Shown here one piece after another: positions 56,589 to 64,000 of a stretch of 64,000 nt of DNA. The notes below the pieces were generated by a model that did no database searches, was not told the DNA's origin, and saw only the letters and a list, made by a program, of their open reading frames with translations. The DNA is from Paractinoplanes lichenicola (GTDB lineage Bacteria > Actinomycetota > Actinomycetes > Mycobacteriales > Micromonosporaceae). Numbering within the stretch: the first letter of the stretch is position 1; each line of letters begins with the position of its first letter. The DNA lies in NCBI RefSeq assembly GCF_016785085.1, contig NZ_JAENHO010000012.1, positions 310,001 through 374,000 on the forward strand, in the 5' to 3' direction. The position numbers and the translations under genes were made by a program.

Positions 56589-58187
56589 CTAATAGCGGAA
56601 CCGGGCCACCAGCGCATTGAGGTCGCCCGACATCGTCGTCAGCTCCTCGGTAGCCTGCCGTGACTGCGCGATTCCCTCACTCGTACGCCGGGCCGCGCCC
56701 GCCACCCCCTCGATGTTCTCGCTGATCCGGCCCGTGCCCGCCGCCGCGTCGCCGACGCTGCGGTTCATCTCGGCCGTCGTGGCCGTCTGCTCCTCCACGG
56801 CCGACGCGATAGTGGTCTGGAAGTCGCTGATCCGCCCGATGACCTGGCTGATCTCCTCGATGGCGGTGACCGCGCCGCTCGTATCGGCCTGGATCGCCTC
56901 GACCCGCGACGAGATGTCCTCGGTGGCCCGGCCGGTCTCCTGGGCCAGATCCTTGACCTCGGACGCGACCACCGCGAAGCCCTTGCCCGCGTCACCCGCC
57001 CGGGCCGCCTCGATGGTGGCGTTGAGCGCGAGCAGGTTGGTCTGCTCGGCGATCGCGGTGATGGTCTTGATCACGTTGCCGATCTCGGCCGACGACTCGC
57101 CCAGCTTGGTCATGGTCGTCGACGTGCTGGCGGCCAGCCCGACGGCCTCGGTGGCCACCTGGGCCGCCTCGCCCGCGTTGCGCGAGATCTCCCGGATCGC
57201 CGCGCCCATCTCGTCGCTGCCGGCCGACACGGCGTCGACGCTGAGCGAGATCTGCCGGGCCGCGACCGACACCGCCTGGGCCTGCTCGGTGGACGCGTCG
57301 GCCGAGGCCGAGATCTCGGTGGTCACCCCCGACATGCGCTCGGAGGCCCCGCGCAGCGCCCCCGCCGACCGGTCGATCGTCATGATCGTCTCGCGCAGCC
57401 GGGTCACCGCCGTGTCGAGGGCCTGCCCCATCCGGCCCGGCTCGTCGCGCGAGGTCAGCCCGGCCGTCCGGGTCAGGTCGCCGTCGGCCAGCCCCTCGCA
57501 GACGTCGCGGACCCGGGCCATCGAGCGGACGATCTGCCGGGCCACGACCGCGCCCAGCGCGAGGGCGATCAGCGCCCCGGCCACGAGCAGGGCGATCGAG
57601 ATCGTACGGCTGTGGTGATACCCGGCCCGGGCCGCGTCGGCGTTGGCCTTGGCGTCGGCGCTCTCGGCGGCCCGCATGCCGATCAGGTCGTTGTCGACCT
57701 CCGCCATCAGCGGGGCGAGCCGGGAGTCCCGGATCGCCTGCCAGGCCTCGATGTCGTTGCTCGCGCCCGCCGGGAACAGGCCGTCGACGACCAGTTCCTC
57801 GAAGTTGGCGAAGTCGTCCGACAATTCGGCGATGGCCGCGTCGTCGACCACCGGGTCGCTGGACCGGTAGGCCGTGAGCGAGCTCTGCAGCTCGGCGAAG
57901 TCCTGGTCGAAGGCCGTGCGGTACTTCTCCTTGCCGGCCGCCGTCGCCGAGATCATGAAGTTGGCCGCGTCCAGCCGGGCCCGGGCCAGCGACGCCCGGA
58001 TGTCGCCCAGCTCGTTCACCCCGGCCACGTTGCTGGCATAGATCTTGTCGGCGGCCGCGCTCGAGCTGCCGAGCGCGCTGAGCCCAACCGTGCCCACCAC
58101 GACAGCGACGAGGATCGCCACGCAGACCGCACCGAGGATCTTGGTGCGGACGCCCAGGTCCGCGATCACGCGGAGCCATCTTTCCAT
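56589..58187 (-). CDS. Methyl-accepting chemotaxis protein
   Basis: 532 residues from ATG 58187; a GTG one codon upstream is possible. One helix near 17-40, an extracytoplasmic four-helix-type domain (~45-190), a second helix (~193-215), a HAMP domain and a long coiled coil lead to the signalling tip with the highly conserved AEQTNLLALNATIEAARAG and FAVVASEVKDLAQET. It needs a CheA/CheW partner, not seen in the window. The ligand is unknown. The gene shares a 129-base region with the divergent lipoprotein. Confidence 0.93.
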   Translation of the reverse strand: MERWLRVIADLGVRTKILGAVCVAILVAVVVGTVGLSALGSSSAAADKIYASNVAGVNELGDIRASLARARLDAANFMISATAAGKEKYRTAFDQDFAELQSSLTAYRSSDPVVDDAAIAELSDDFANFEELVVDGLFPAGASNDIEAWQAIRDSRLAPLMAEVDNDLIGMRAAESADAKANADAARAGYHHSRTISIALLVAGALIALALGAVVARQIVRSMARVRDVCEGLADGDLTRTAGLTSRDEPGRMGQALDTAVTRLRETIMTIDRSAGALRGASERMSGVTTEISASADASTEQAQAVSVAARQISLSVDAVSAGSDEMGAAIREISRNAGEAAQVATEAVGLAASTSTTMTKLGESSAEIGNVIKTITAIAEQTNLLALNATIEAARAGDAGKGFAVVASEVKDLAQETGRATEDISSRVEAIQADTSGAVTAIEEISQVIGRISDFQTTIASAVEEQTATTAEMNRSVGDAAAGTGRISENIEGVAGAARRTSEGIAQSRQATEELTTMSGDLNALVARFRY

Positions 58188-58316
58188 CACATGAAGGTAT
58201 TTCGCCTTGATCCGTGGCGCTGGGACATCGACGGTTGCGCCCGCCTTGTAACCTCTGCCCGGCCGGGCCGCATCGCGTCACCGGCCGTCGGTGAGAAGTC
58301 AGGCAAAGGGGTACAG

Positions 58317-59318
58317 GTGGACTCACGCAGAGTGACCGGAGTGGGTGCGGCGGCCATGCTCGCCGCGGTGCTCTGCGGGTGTGACGCGGGCGGCGAGTCG
58401 GCCGCGACGCCCGGCCTCGAGGCCCGCGGCACGGTGCTGACCACGGTCAAGCCGACCCGGCAGGACCTGAGCAACCAGATCAGCCTGTCCGGCTCGGTCA
58501 CGATCAACCCGGTCTTCGGCATCGTCGCGCCGACCGACGGCGAGCTGCGCTTCCTCGACAAAACCCCGTCGAAGGTCCCCGCCGTACGGCCGAAGTGGGT
58601 GGCGACGGTCTGGGACGACGAGGGCGCCCCGCGGCGGATCAACATCCCGCAGGGCTCGATCCTGGCCGGCCGGCTCATGGACGACCGCTCCGACGTCACG
58701 GCCGGCATGCCGATCATCTCGGCCAAGCACTCCGGTTACGGCATCGTCGCCGAGATCGACAGCGCCCAGGCCTACCGGATCTCCGGCGCCATCACCGATG
58801 TGCGGGCCCAGATCAAGAACGGACCAGGACCCTTCGCCTGTACGGCGTTGGGCACGATCGCGGCGCTGCCGGCCGGCTCGATCCCCGAGCCCCCGCCGCC
58901 GCCTGCCACCACGCCGACCGACAGCCCGTCCGGCGCGCCCCCGGTCGCCCAGCCCCCGCAGCAGGAGGAGACGGGCGGCGGCAGCGACGGCTCCGAGGCC
59001 ACCGGCATGCGGCTGGTCTGCACTCCCCCGGGCAACGTCAAGCTGATCAACGGCGCCCAGGTCACCCTGCAGGTCATCACCGAGAAGGCGGCCAAGGTCA
59101 TGGTGCTGCCGGTCGAGGCGGTGGCCGGGGTGCAGGGCAAGGGCAAGGTCGACATCGTCGGCGCCGACCAGCAGCGCAAGACGGTCGACGTGGTGCTCGG
59201 CCTGACCGACGGCAAGGTCGTGCAGATCAAGTCGGGGCTCAAGGGCAACGAGACGATCGCCGTGCCCGGGCCCGACCTGCCCGCCGCCGCGGACGGCGCC
59301 AAGGGCCCGAACGGATGA
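58317..59318 (+). CDS. MacA-like lipoprotein membrane-fusion protein
   Basis: 333 residues. Signal peptide with lipobox LCGC (Cys ~22). The N-terminal part (QISLSGSVTINPVFGIVAPTDGELRF) is the lipoyl-like half of a membrane-fusion protein. A Pro-rich linker (~196-220, PEPPPPP) follows. The C-terminal barrel (MVLPVEAVAGVQGKGKVDIVG) and GNETIAVPG end the protein. Start is GTG 58317. With the ABC ATPase and FtsX-like permease that overlap it, it forms a MacAB-type three-gene exporter or mechanotransmission unit. Confidence 0.85.
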   Translation: MDSRRVTGVGAAAMLAAVLCGCDAGGESAATPGLEARGTVLTTVKPTRQDLSNQISLSGSVTINPVFGIVAPTDGELRFLDKTPSKVPAVRPKWVATVWDDEGAPRRINIPQGSILAGRLMDDRSDVTAGMPIISAKHSGYGIVAEIDSAQAYRISGAITDVRAQIKNGPGPFACTALGTIAALPAGSIPEPPPPPATTPTDSPSGAPPVAQPPQQEETGGGSDGSEATGMRLVCTPPGNVKLINGAQVTLQVITEKAAKVMVLPVEAVAGVQGKGKVDIVGADQQRKTVDVVLGLTDGKVVQIKSGLKGNETIAVPGPDLPAAADGAKGPNG

Positions 59319-60007
59319 CCGCCCTGATCGAGCTCGACGGCATCACCAAGGTCCTCAAGGGCCAGGAGCAGCCGCGGACGATCCTCGACGGCGTCGGCCT
59401 GACCGTGAACGCCGGGCAGAGCGTGGCCATCGTGGGCCGCTCCGGCTCCGGCAAGAGCACCCTGCTCAGCGTCATCGGCCTGTTCGACCGGCCCGACTCG
59501 GGCAGCTACCGGCTCGACGGGCAGGAGATCGCCAAGCTGCCCGAGCGCCGCGCGGCCAAGCTGCGCAGCTCCCACTTCGGGTTCGTGTTCCAGCGCTTCT
59601 TCCTGCTCAAGCACCTGACCGCGGCCCAGAACGTGGCCATGGCGCTGGTCAACGGTCAGGGCTGGCTGCCCCGCCGGCAGCGCCGCTCGCTGGTCATGGA
59701 GGCGCTCGACCAGGTCGGCATCGCGCACCTGGCCAAGAGCCGCCCGGCCAAGATGTCCGGCGGCGAGCAGCAGCGGGTGGCGATCGCGCGGGCCCTCGTC
59801 CGGGATCCGAAGATCCTGCTGGCCGACGAGCCCACCGGCGCCCTCGACATCGAGACCGGCACGCTGGTCATCGACGCGCTGCTGGCGGCGACCGAGCGCG
59901 GCTGCGGGCTGATCCTGGTCACCCACGACCGCGACCACGCCGCGCGCATGGGCCAGATCCACGACCTCGTCGACGGCGTGCTGACCGAGCGGGTGACGGT
60001 CCGATGA
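59315..60007 (+). CDS. ABC transporter ATP-binding protein (MacB/LolD type)
   Basis: 230 residues. Walker A is VGRSGSGKST, then a Q-loop in FGFVFQRFF, signature SGGEQQRVAIARALV, Walker B ILLADEPTGALD and switch His in VTHDRD. Length and sequence match the FtsE/LolD/MacB ATPase subfamily. The start overlaps the preceding stop by four bases (ATGA) and its stop overlaps the permease start. It powers the FtsX-like permease encoded next. Confidence 0.95.
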   Translation: MTALIELDGITKVLKGQEQPRTILDGVGLTVNAGQSVAIVGRSGSGKSTLLSVIGLFDRPDSGSYRLDGQEIAKLPERRAAKLRSSHFGFVFQRFFLLKHLTAAQNVAMALVNGQGWLPRRQRRSLVMEALDQVGIAHLAKSRPAKMSGGEQQRVAIARALVRDPKILLADEPTGALDIETGTLVIDALLAATERGCGLILVTHDRDHAARMGQIHDLVDGVLTERVTVR

Positions 60008-61278
60008 GGCGGCTCTCCGGCCGGTTCCGGTCCTCGCTGATCATCGGCATCCAGGGCATCCGCGCCCGCAAGCTGCGCACCCTGCTCTCCATGGTCAGCC
60101 TGTTCCTGGGCGTGCTGGCCGTCGTGGTCGTGCAGGCCGGCGCGAGCATCGCCGAACGCGCGCTGCTGGCCGACCTCGAGATCCAGCAGGGTTACGACGG
60201 CACCCGCGTGATGGACATGCCGATGCAGCAGAACGCGACCGAGGTCCTCACCGCCACCGTGCGCGGCCGCGAGGACGCGGTGGCCATGCTGGGCGTCAGC
60301 GGCATCGTCGGCGAACCCGGCGTGCTGCCGGTCAACCCCGGCGGCGCCCCGCTCGACCAGGACTGGGGCCCGGCCATGGTCTGCAACGACCAGGGCTGCG
60401 AACCCGCACCGGGCGTCAAGGGCCAGGCCGTCGAGGTGCGCCTGACCGCGCTCTCCGGCGACGTCCGCAAGTTCCGCCCCTACCGTACGGTCTCCGGGCA
60501 GTGGCTCGACTTCACCCGGATGCCGTCGATGTCGCCCAAACTCGTGCTCAACCAGCCGGCCGCCGACGCCTTCGAGCAATACCGTGTGCCCGCCGAGATG
60601 CGGGTCGGCGGCGCCGCGGCCAACGTCACGCCCCAGTTCGTCGGCGTGGTCGACGACGGCGACATGCAACCCCGGGCCTACGTACGCCTCGACGAGCTCA
60701 CCACCTGGCTGCCGCCCTCGCGCATGTCCGACCCCAACACCGGCGGCGAGATGCGCCTGCTGATGACCCAGGGGTCGCCGGTCGAGCCGGTCGTCTCCGC
60801 GAAGCTCAAGGCGCTCGGCGTGGAGCCGTACGTGCAGACCATCGAGACCCGCAAGGAGCAGGAGAAACAGCTCACCCTGATGCGGCTGGTGTTCTTCTCG
60901 ATGGCCGGGCTGGTGCTGCTGATCGGCGTGGCCGGCATCCTCAACGTCGGCCTGGCCACGGTCGGCGAACGCGTCGAGGAGTTCGCGCTGCGGCGCGCGG
61001 TCGGCACCCCCCGTACGCTCCTGGCCGGGATCGTGCTGGCCGAGACGTTACTGACCGGGTTGCTCACGGCCGCGGCGGCGATCGGGGCCAGCGCGGCCGC
61101 CCTCAAGGTGGTGACGATGCTGGTCGGCGACTCGCAGCCGATCCTGCGCGACGTCCAGTTCCCCTGGGAGGCGGGCGTGGCCGGCATCATCGCGGGCATC
61201 GTGGCCGGCGTGCTCGGCGGGTTCGTGCCCGCCCTGCGCGCCGCGGGCATCCCCATCGCCACGGTGATGCGCGCCTAA
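60004..61278 (+). CDS. MacB/FtsX-like ABC permease
   Basis: 424 residues. An N-terminal cytosolic helix (RARKLRTLLSMVSLFLG) and the first membrane helix are followed by a large extracytoplasmic MacB-type domain (~55-285), then three C-terminal helices (LVFFSMAGLVLLIGVAGILNV; ETLLTGLLTAAAAIGASAAAL; AGVAGIIAGIVAGVLGGFVPA). One ORF holds the single half-permease, so the transporter is a homodimer. Exported compound unknown; macrolide or peptide export or cell-wall signalling are family possibilities. Confidence 0.92.
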   Translation: MRRLSGRFRSSLIIGIQGIRARKLRTLLSMVSLFLGVLAVVVVQAGASIAERALLADLEIQQGYDGTRVMDMPMQQNATEVLTATVRGREDAVAMLGVSGIVGEPGVLPVNPGGAPLDQDWGPAMVCNDQGCEPAPGVKGQAVEVRLTALSGDVRKFRPYRTVSGQWLDFTRMPSMSPKLVLNQPAADAFEQYRVPAEMRVGGAAANVTPQFVGVVDDGDMQPRAYVRLDELTTWLPPSRMSDPNTGGEMRLLMTQGSPVEPVVSAKLKALGVEPYVQTIETRKEQEKQLTLMRLVFFSMAGLVLLIGVAGILNVGLATVGERVEEFALRRAVGTPRTLLAGIVLAETLLTGLLTAAAAIGASAAALKVVTMLVGDSQPILRDVQFPWEAGVAGIIAGIVAGVLGGFVPALRAAGIPIATVMRA

Positions 61279-61288
61279 CCTGTCCACC

Positions 61289-62053
61289 ATGGATGTGAAC
61301 GCCTACCTCACTCGGATCGACCTGGCCCGGCCGCCCGCCCCCGACGTGGCCGGGCTGCGCGAGCTGCACCGGGCCCACCAGCGCACCGTGCCCTTCGAGA
61401 ACCTCAGCATCCACCTCGGCGAACGCATCTCGCTCGACCCCGCCGACCTGTTCGACAAGATCGTCCGGCGTCGGCGGGGCGGCTTCTGCTACGAGCTCAA
61501 CGGCCTGTTCGCGCTGCTGCTGACCGAACTGGGCTTCACCGTCGACCGGGTCGGTGCCCGCGTGCACGGCGACCGGCTCGGCCCGCCCTTCGACCACATG
61601 GCGCTGCTGGTCACCACTGCCGACGGGGACGGTCCGTGGCTGGCCGACGTCGGTTTCGGGCGGCACAGCACCGACCCGCTTGACTTCCTTTTGCGGTCAC
61701 CTCAGACCGACCCTGGCGGGGTGTTCACTTTCGTCGACGAGGGCGACGACGTGGACTTGCTCCGCGACGGCAAACCGCAATACCGCATCGAGCGGCGGGT
61801 GCGGGAGCTCACCGACTTCATCCCGACCTGCTGGTGGCACTCGACGTCACCCGACTCGCACTTCGGCGACGGCCCGGTCTGCTCCCGCCTGAAGGGCGAC
61901 GGCCGGGTCTCGCTGAGCGGCCGCACCCTCATCAAGACCCAAGGCGGCCACCGTACGGAAACCGTTCTCGACACCGACGACCAGGTGCTCGCGGCGTACC
62001 GGGAGAACTTCGGGATCGTCCTCGGCCGCGTGCCTTCTCCTCCGTTGCGATGA
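61289..62053 (+). CDS. nat: Arylamine N-acetyltransferase
   Basis: 254 residues. The catalytic triad is complete: Cys67 in RRGGFCYE, His103 in FDHMALLV and Asp120 in LADVGFG. The N-terminus (VNAYLTRIDLARP) and the PFENLSIHLG segment are typical. It transfers acetyl from acetyl-CoA to arylamines or acts in polyketide chain release in actinomycetes. ATG start at 61289, 11 bases after the permease stop. Its stop overlaps the start of a GT2 gene (ATGA). Confidence 0.93.
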   Translation: MDVNAYLTRIDLARPPAPDVAGLRELHRAHQRTVPFENLSIHLGERISLDPADLFDKIVRRRRGGFCYELNGLFALLLTELGFTVDRVGARVHGDRLGPPFDHMALLVTTADGDGPWLADVGFGRHSTDPLDFLLRSPQTDPGGVFTFVDEGDDVDLLRDGKPQYRIERRVRELTDFIPTCWWHSTSPDSHFGDGPVCSRLKGDGRVSLSGRTLIKTQGGHRTETVLDTDDQVLAAYRENFGIVLGRVPSPPLR

Positions 62054-62877
62054 CCTTGCTGTCGGTGGTCGTGCCGGTCTACAACGAGGAAGACTTCGTC
62101 GGCCCGTGCCTCGACGCGGTGCTGGCCCAGCACGAACCGGTCCACGAGATCATCGTCGTCGACAACAACTCCACCGACCGTACGGCGGTGGTGCTCGCCC
62201 GCTACGAGGGCCGCGTGCTCGTGCTGCGCGAACCCCGGCAGGGCGTCCAGCACGCCCGCAACCGCGGCCTCGACACCGCCACCGGCGACGTGCTGGCCCG
62301 CATCGACGCCGACACCCGCGTGCCGCCCGACTGGTCCCGCCGGGTGCGACTCGCCTTCGACGACCCACGCGTCGACGCAGTGACCGGGCCCGCCGCCTAT
62401 TACGACGTCGCCCTGGCCCCGCTGCTCGACGCGGGCGACGCGCTCATCCGGCGGGCGTGGAGCCTGCCGGTGATCGGCCGGATGGACTGGCTGTTCGGCG
62501 CCAACATGGCCGTCCGGGCCGGCGCATGGCAAGCAGTGCGGCCTTCACTGTGCACGGCGGGGTCGGCCCACGAGGATCTCGACCTGGGCATCCACCTACG
62601 GGCGGCGGGCCATCGCATCACGTACGCACCGGGGCTGCGAGCCGGCACGTCGGCCCGCCGGATAGCCGACCGCTACGGGGATTATCGGCGCTACCTGTTG
62701 ATGAGCGAGGCGGGGTACGCGGCCCATCGGCCCCTGGTGCCTCGCGGTTCTCTGATCCGGGCCTGGGTCACTGCGCGCTTGCTGCTGGCCTTGTTTCCCC
62801 TGCTGCGGTTGCTGTTCGAGGCCCGCACGAACGGCCGGGTCCCCGCCCGCAAAAACCCGATGTCACCCCGCCCCTGA
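62050..62877 (+). CDS. GT2-family glycosyltransferase
   Basis: 275 residues. The GT-A fold has VVVPVYNEEDFVG, HEIIVVDNNSTDRT, and the metal-binding ARIDADTRVPPDW (DxD). The acceptor region is DWLFGANMAVRAGAWQ and SAHEDLDLGIHLRAAGHR (the ED general-base motif). Two C-terminal hydrophobic stretches suggest membrane association (RLLLALFPLLRLLFEAR). It probably builds a cell-surface glycan. It overlaps the NAT gene by four bases, an unusual pairing. Confidence 0.9.
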   Translation: MTLLSVVVPVYNEEDFVGPCLDAVLAQHEPVHEIIVVDNNSTDRTAVVLARYEGRVLVLREPRQGVQHARNRGLDTATGDVLARIDADTRVPPDWSRRVRLAFDDPRVDAVTGPAAYYDVALAPLLDAGDALIRRAWSLPVIGRMDWLFGANMAVRAGAWQAVRPSLCTAGSAHEDLDLGIHLRAAGHRITYAPGLRAGTSARRIADRYGDYRRYLLMSEAGYAAHRPLVPRGSLIRAWVTARLLLALFPLLRLLFEARTNGRVPARKNPMSPRP

Positions 62878-63105
62878 CCCACAACCCACGATCCCGACCC
62901 GGTCCGCTCATCCCCCTACCGACCCATTCCGCCCGTCAGCCTTCGCGTCGTTCGACGGCCGCCGTTTGCGTCTCCCTCGGCTTTGGCCCACCTTTTCGCG
63001 CCCGACCGTCCTCACCTCTTCCCCAACCGCCGCTTACCTTCTCGCGCCCACAATTCCCGCGCGAGCCTCCCCGCCTCCTCTTCAACCGCCTCCCCGAGCG
63101 GCGAC
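62878..63105. other. Non-coding repeat-rich spacer
   Basis: About 230 pyrimidine-rich bases with two or three imperfect ~60-70 base copies built around CTTACCTTC / CTCACCTTC and CCCACAATTCCCGCG / CCCACCCATTCCCGCG. The last copy runs into the 3' end of the DUF998 gene. I see no gene in it. Confidence 0.55.
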
Positions 63106-63927
63106 TCACCTTCCCCCGCCCACCCATTCCCGCGTGACCGTCTCCGCCTCTTTCTTTGCCGGCGAGCTGACTTCTCGGGCCGTCACCCAGCCGATCCAGC
63201 CCAGGCCGAGGAAGAGCGCGACCCGTTCCAGCAGGCCGCTGGGGTTGCCCGGAAGCACGTCGGCGGCATCGAGCAGGACGAGCACGCTGGCTGCCACAAA
63301 CGTGACCGTCATAATCCCGGCAATCGCGTAGGCGACCGCACGCCGGCCGAGCAGTGCGGCGGCCCCGATCCCGGCCAGGCCGAGTGTGATCGCGACCAGT
63401 TGGTGCACGAGCCCGATCGTCGTGTGCGTCGCCTCGGTGCCGGGCGGGTAGCCGATGCCCGCGTCGGTCGGCAACACGGCCAGGGCCACGAGGCTGACGC
63501 CACACCACGCGACCAGGTTGCTTGCTCGGCGCTGGTTCTTTGGCATGGCGGCGTTGCTTGTCCGGCGCTGGGTTACGAGGGCTGCAGTGTTGCTTGTCCG
63601 GCGCTGGCTTGCGTCGGCGGCGGTATTGCTTGTCCGGCGCTGGCTTGCGTCCGCGGCGGTGTTGCTTGTCCGGCGCTGGCTCACGAGGGTGGCGGTGTTG
63701 CTTGTCCGGCGTAGGCCTGCGGCGCCGGCTAGGAGCCAGAGGCCGCACAGGGCGAGGTTGATGTTGTTGAGCCAGCCGTGCGGGCCGAGCGAGAGTTGGC
63801 TGACCCAGTTGCGGCTGGAGTCGTAGCCCGGGCGCAGCCAGCCGGCCGCCGTCACGAAGACGATCATCTGAACCGCGGCCACGGCGCAGCCCAGCGGCAG
63901 CAGGCGGGCGACGCGTTCCGGGATCAC
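63106..63927 (-). CDS. DUF998-like membrane protein with a 12-residue tandem repeat loop
   Basis: 273 residues with about six helices. The first two helices (CAVAAVQMIVFVTAAGW; INLALCGLWLLAGAAG) have YDSSRNWVSQLSLGPHGW between them, a DUF998 signature. Then a hydrophilic block of five full and one partial RRTSNTA-type 12-residue repeats (~73-138) is inserted before the third helix. The rest (VAWCGVSLVALAVLPTDAGIG, HTTIGLVHQLVAI) continues the DUF998 fold. ATG start at 63927. The repeat block looks like a recent expansion in a cytosolic or external loop; the protein may still be functional. Confidence 0.82.
   Translation of the reverse strand: MIPERVARLLPLGCAVAAVQMIVFVTAAGWLRPGYDSSRNWVSQLSLGPHGWLNNINLALCGLWLLAGAAGLRRTSNTATLVSQRRTSNTAADASQRRTSNTAADASQRRTSNTAALVTQRRTSNAAMPKNQRRASNLVAWCGVSLVALAVLPTDAGIGYPPGTEATHTTIGLVHQLVAITLGLAGIGAAALLGRRAVAYAIAGIMTVTFVAASVLVLLDAADVLPGNPSGLLERVALFLGLGWIGWVTAREVSSPAKKEAETVTREWVGGGR
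63514..63711 (-). repeat. 36-bp coding minisatellite
   Basis: Five full units and one partial of 36 bases (core CTTGTCCGGCGCTGGCTT on the plus strand) encode RRTSNTAADASQ-like repeats inside the DUF998 gene. Two neighbouring units are nearly identical and indels are multiples of three. Confidence 0.88.
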
Positions 63928-63981
63928 AACCGCAGCCTGTCACCCGGGAGCAAATCCTTTTGTCCACACTAGACTTCGACC

Positions 63982-64000
63982 ATGACGGATCTCGATACCG
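63982..64000 (+). CDS. Start of a plus-strand gene (truncated by window end)
   Basis: An ATG at 63982 opens a frame (MTDLDT) divergent from the DUF998 gene after a 54-base spacer. Only six codons are visible, so the product is unknown and the start is tentative. Confidence 0.35.

Noticed and set aside
63514..63711. CRISPR-like or intergenic repeat array
   Set aside because: No unique spacers; the 36-bp units are in frame within a membrane-protein gene.
1..64000. Mobile elements, tRNA or rRNA genes
   Set aside because: No transposase, integrase, terminal inverted repeats or tRNA/rRNA-like sequence were seen in the parts I read; a covariance scan was not possible.

Overview
The window is chromosomal DNA of a very high-GC actinomycete. 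GC-ending codons, many GTG/TTG starts, 4-base ATGA/GTGA overlaps, actinomycete-type sensor kinases and TetR/ArsR pairs, and at least 23 copies of the palindrome CCGTACGG point to the Micromonosporaceae (Actinoplanes-like). This is inferred from style; there is no rRNA marker. I see no rRNA, tRNA, CRISPR array, transposase or phage gene.

Layout. 1-2938 (+): two flavin-dependent luciferase-like monooxygenases and a GNAT acetyltransferase. 2927-13355 (-): a tightly overlapping nine-gene operon for an exported amino-sugar polymer. It contains an Agd3-like deacetylase, a PelF glycosyltransferase, a polytopic membrane protein, a nucleotidyltransferase, two NAD epimerases, a nucleotide-sugar dehydrogenase and two GH114 endo-galactosaminidases. 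This parallels bacterial Pel and fungal galactosaminogalactan machinery and is the most striking system here. 13356-13999 is a gene-free divergent control region. 14000-17170 (+): a secreted alpha/beta hydrolase and a two-component pair. 17181-22923 (-): small genes, then a Ser/Thr kinase and a repeat-rich partner membrane protein with an extracellular domain.

23014-30602 holds a monooxygenase/TetR divergent pair, an FAD oxidoreductase, an ArsR-MFS pair, a 3-dehydroshikimate dehydratase-like fusion protein and a CAAX protease. 30695-35423 holds a two-component system whose kinase carries a second DHp-like segment, a STAS protein, a secreted EEP nuclease/phosphatase and a HEAT-like protein. 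35495-40382 holds an unusual NAD-dependent DNA ligase, a small conserved protein and two unknown proteins, one with atypical codon use. 40422-44767 holds a Tat-exported GH31 glycosidase and an SDR/TetR divergent pair with duplicated perfect operators.

44842-50754 holds an HPF-like protein, small membrane and exported proteins, and a two-gene RNA repair cassette (RNA ligase plus HD-polynucleotide kinase). 50755-54438 holds an ECF sigma factor with its membrane partner, a secreted pectate lyase behind a LacI-type palindrome, and a patatin. 54466-64000 holds an FAD oxidoreductase, an XRE regulator, a chemoreceptor, a MacB-like lipoprotein/ABC exporter, an arylamine N-acetyltransferase, a GT2 glycosyltransferase, a DUF998 membrane protein with a 12-residue tandem repeat, and the first codons of a further gene. 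Five proteins carry coding minisatellites.
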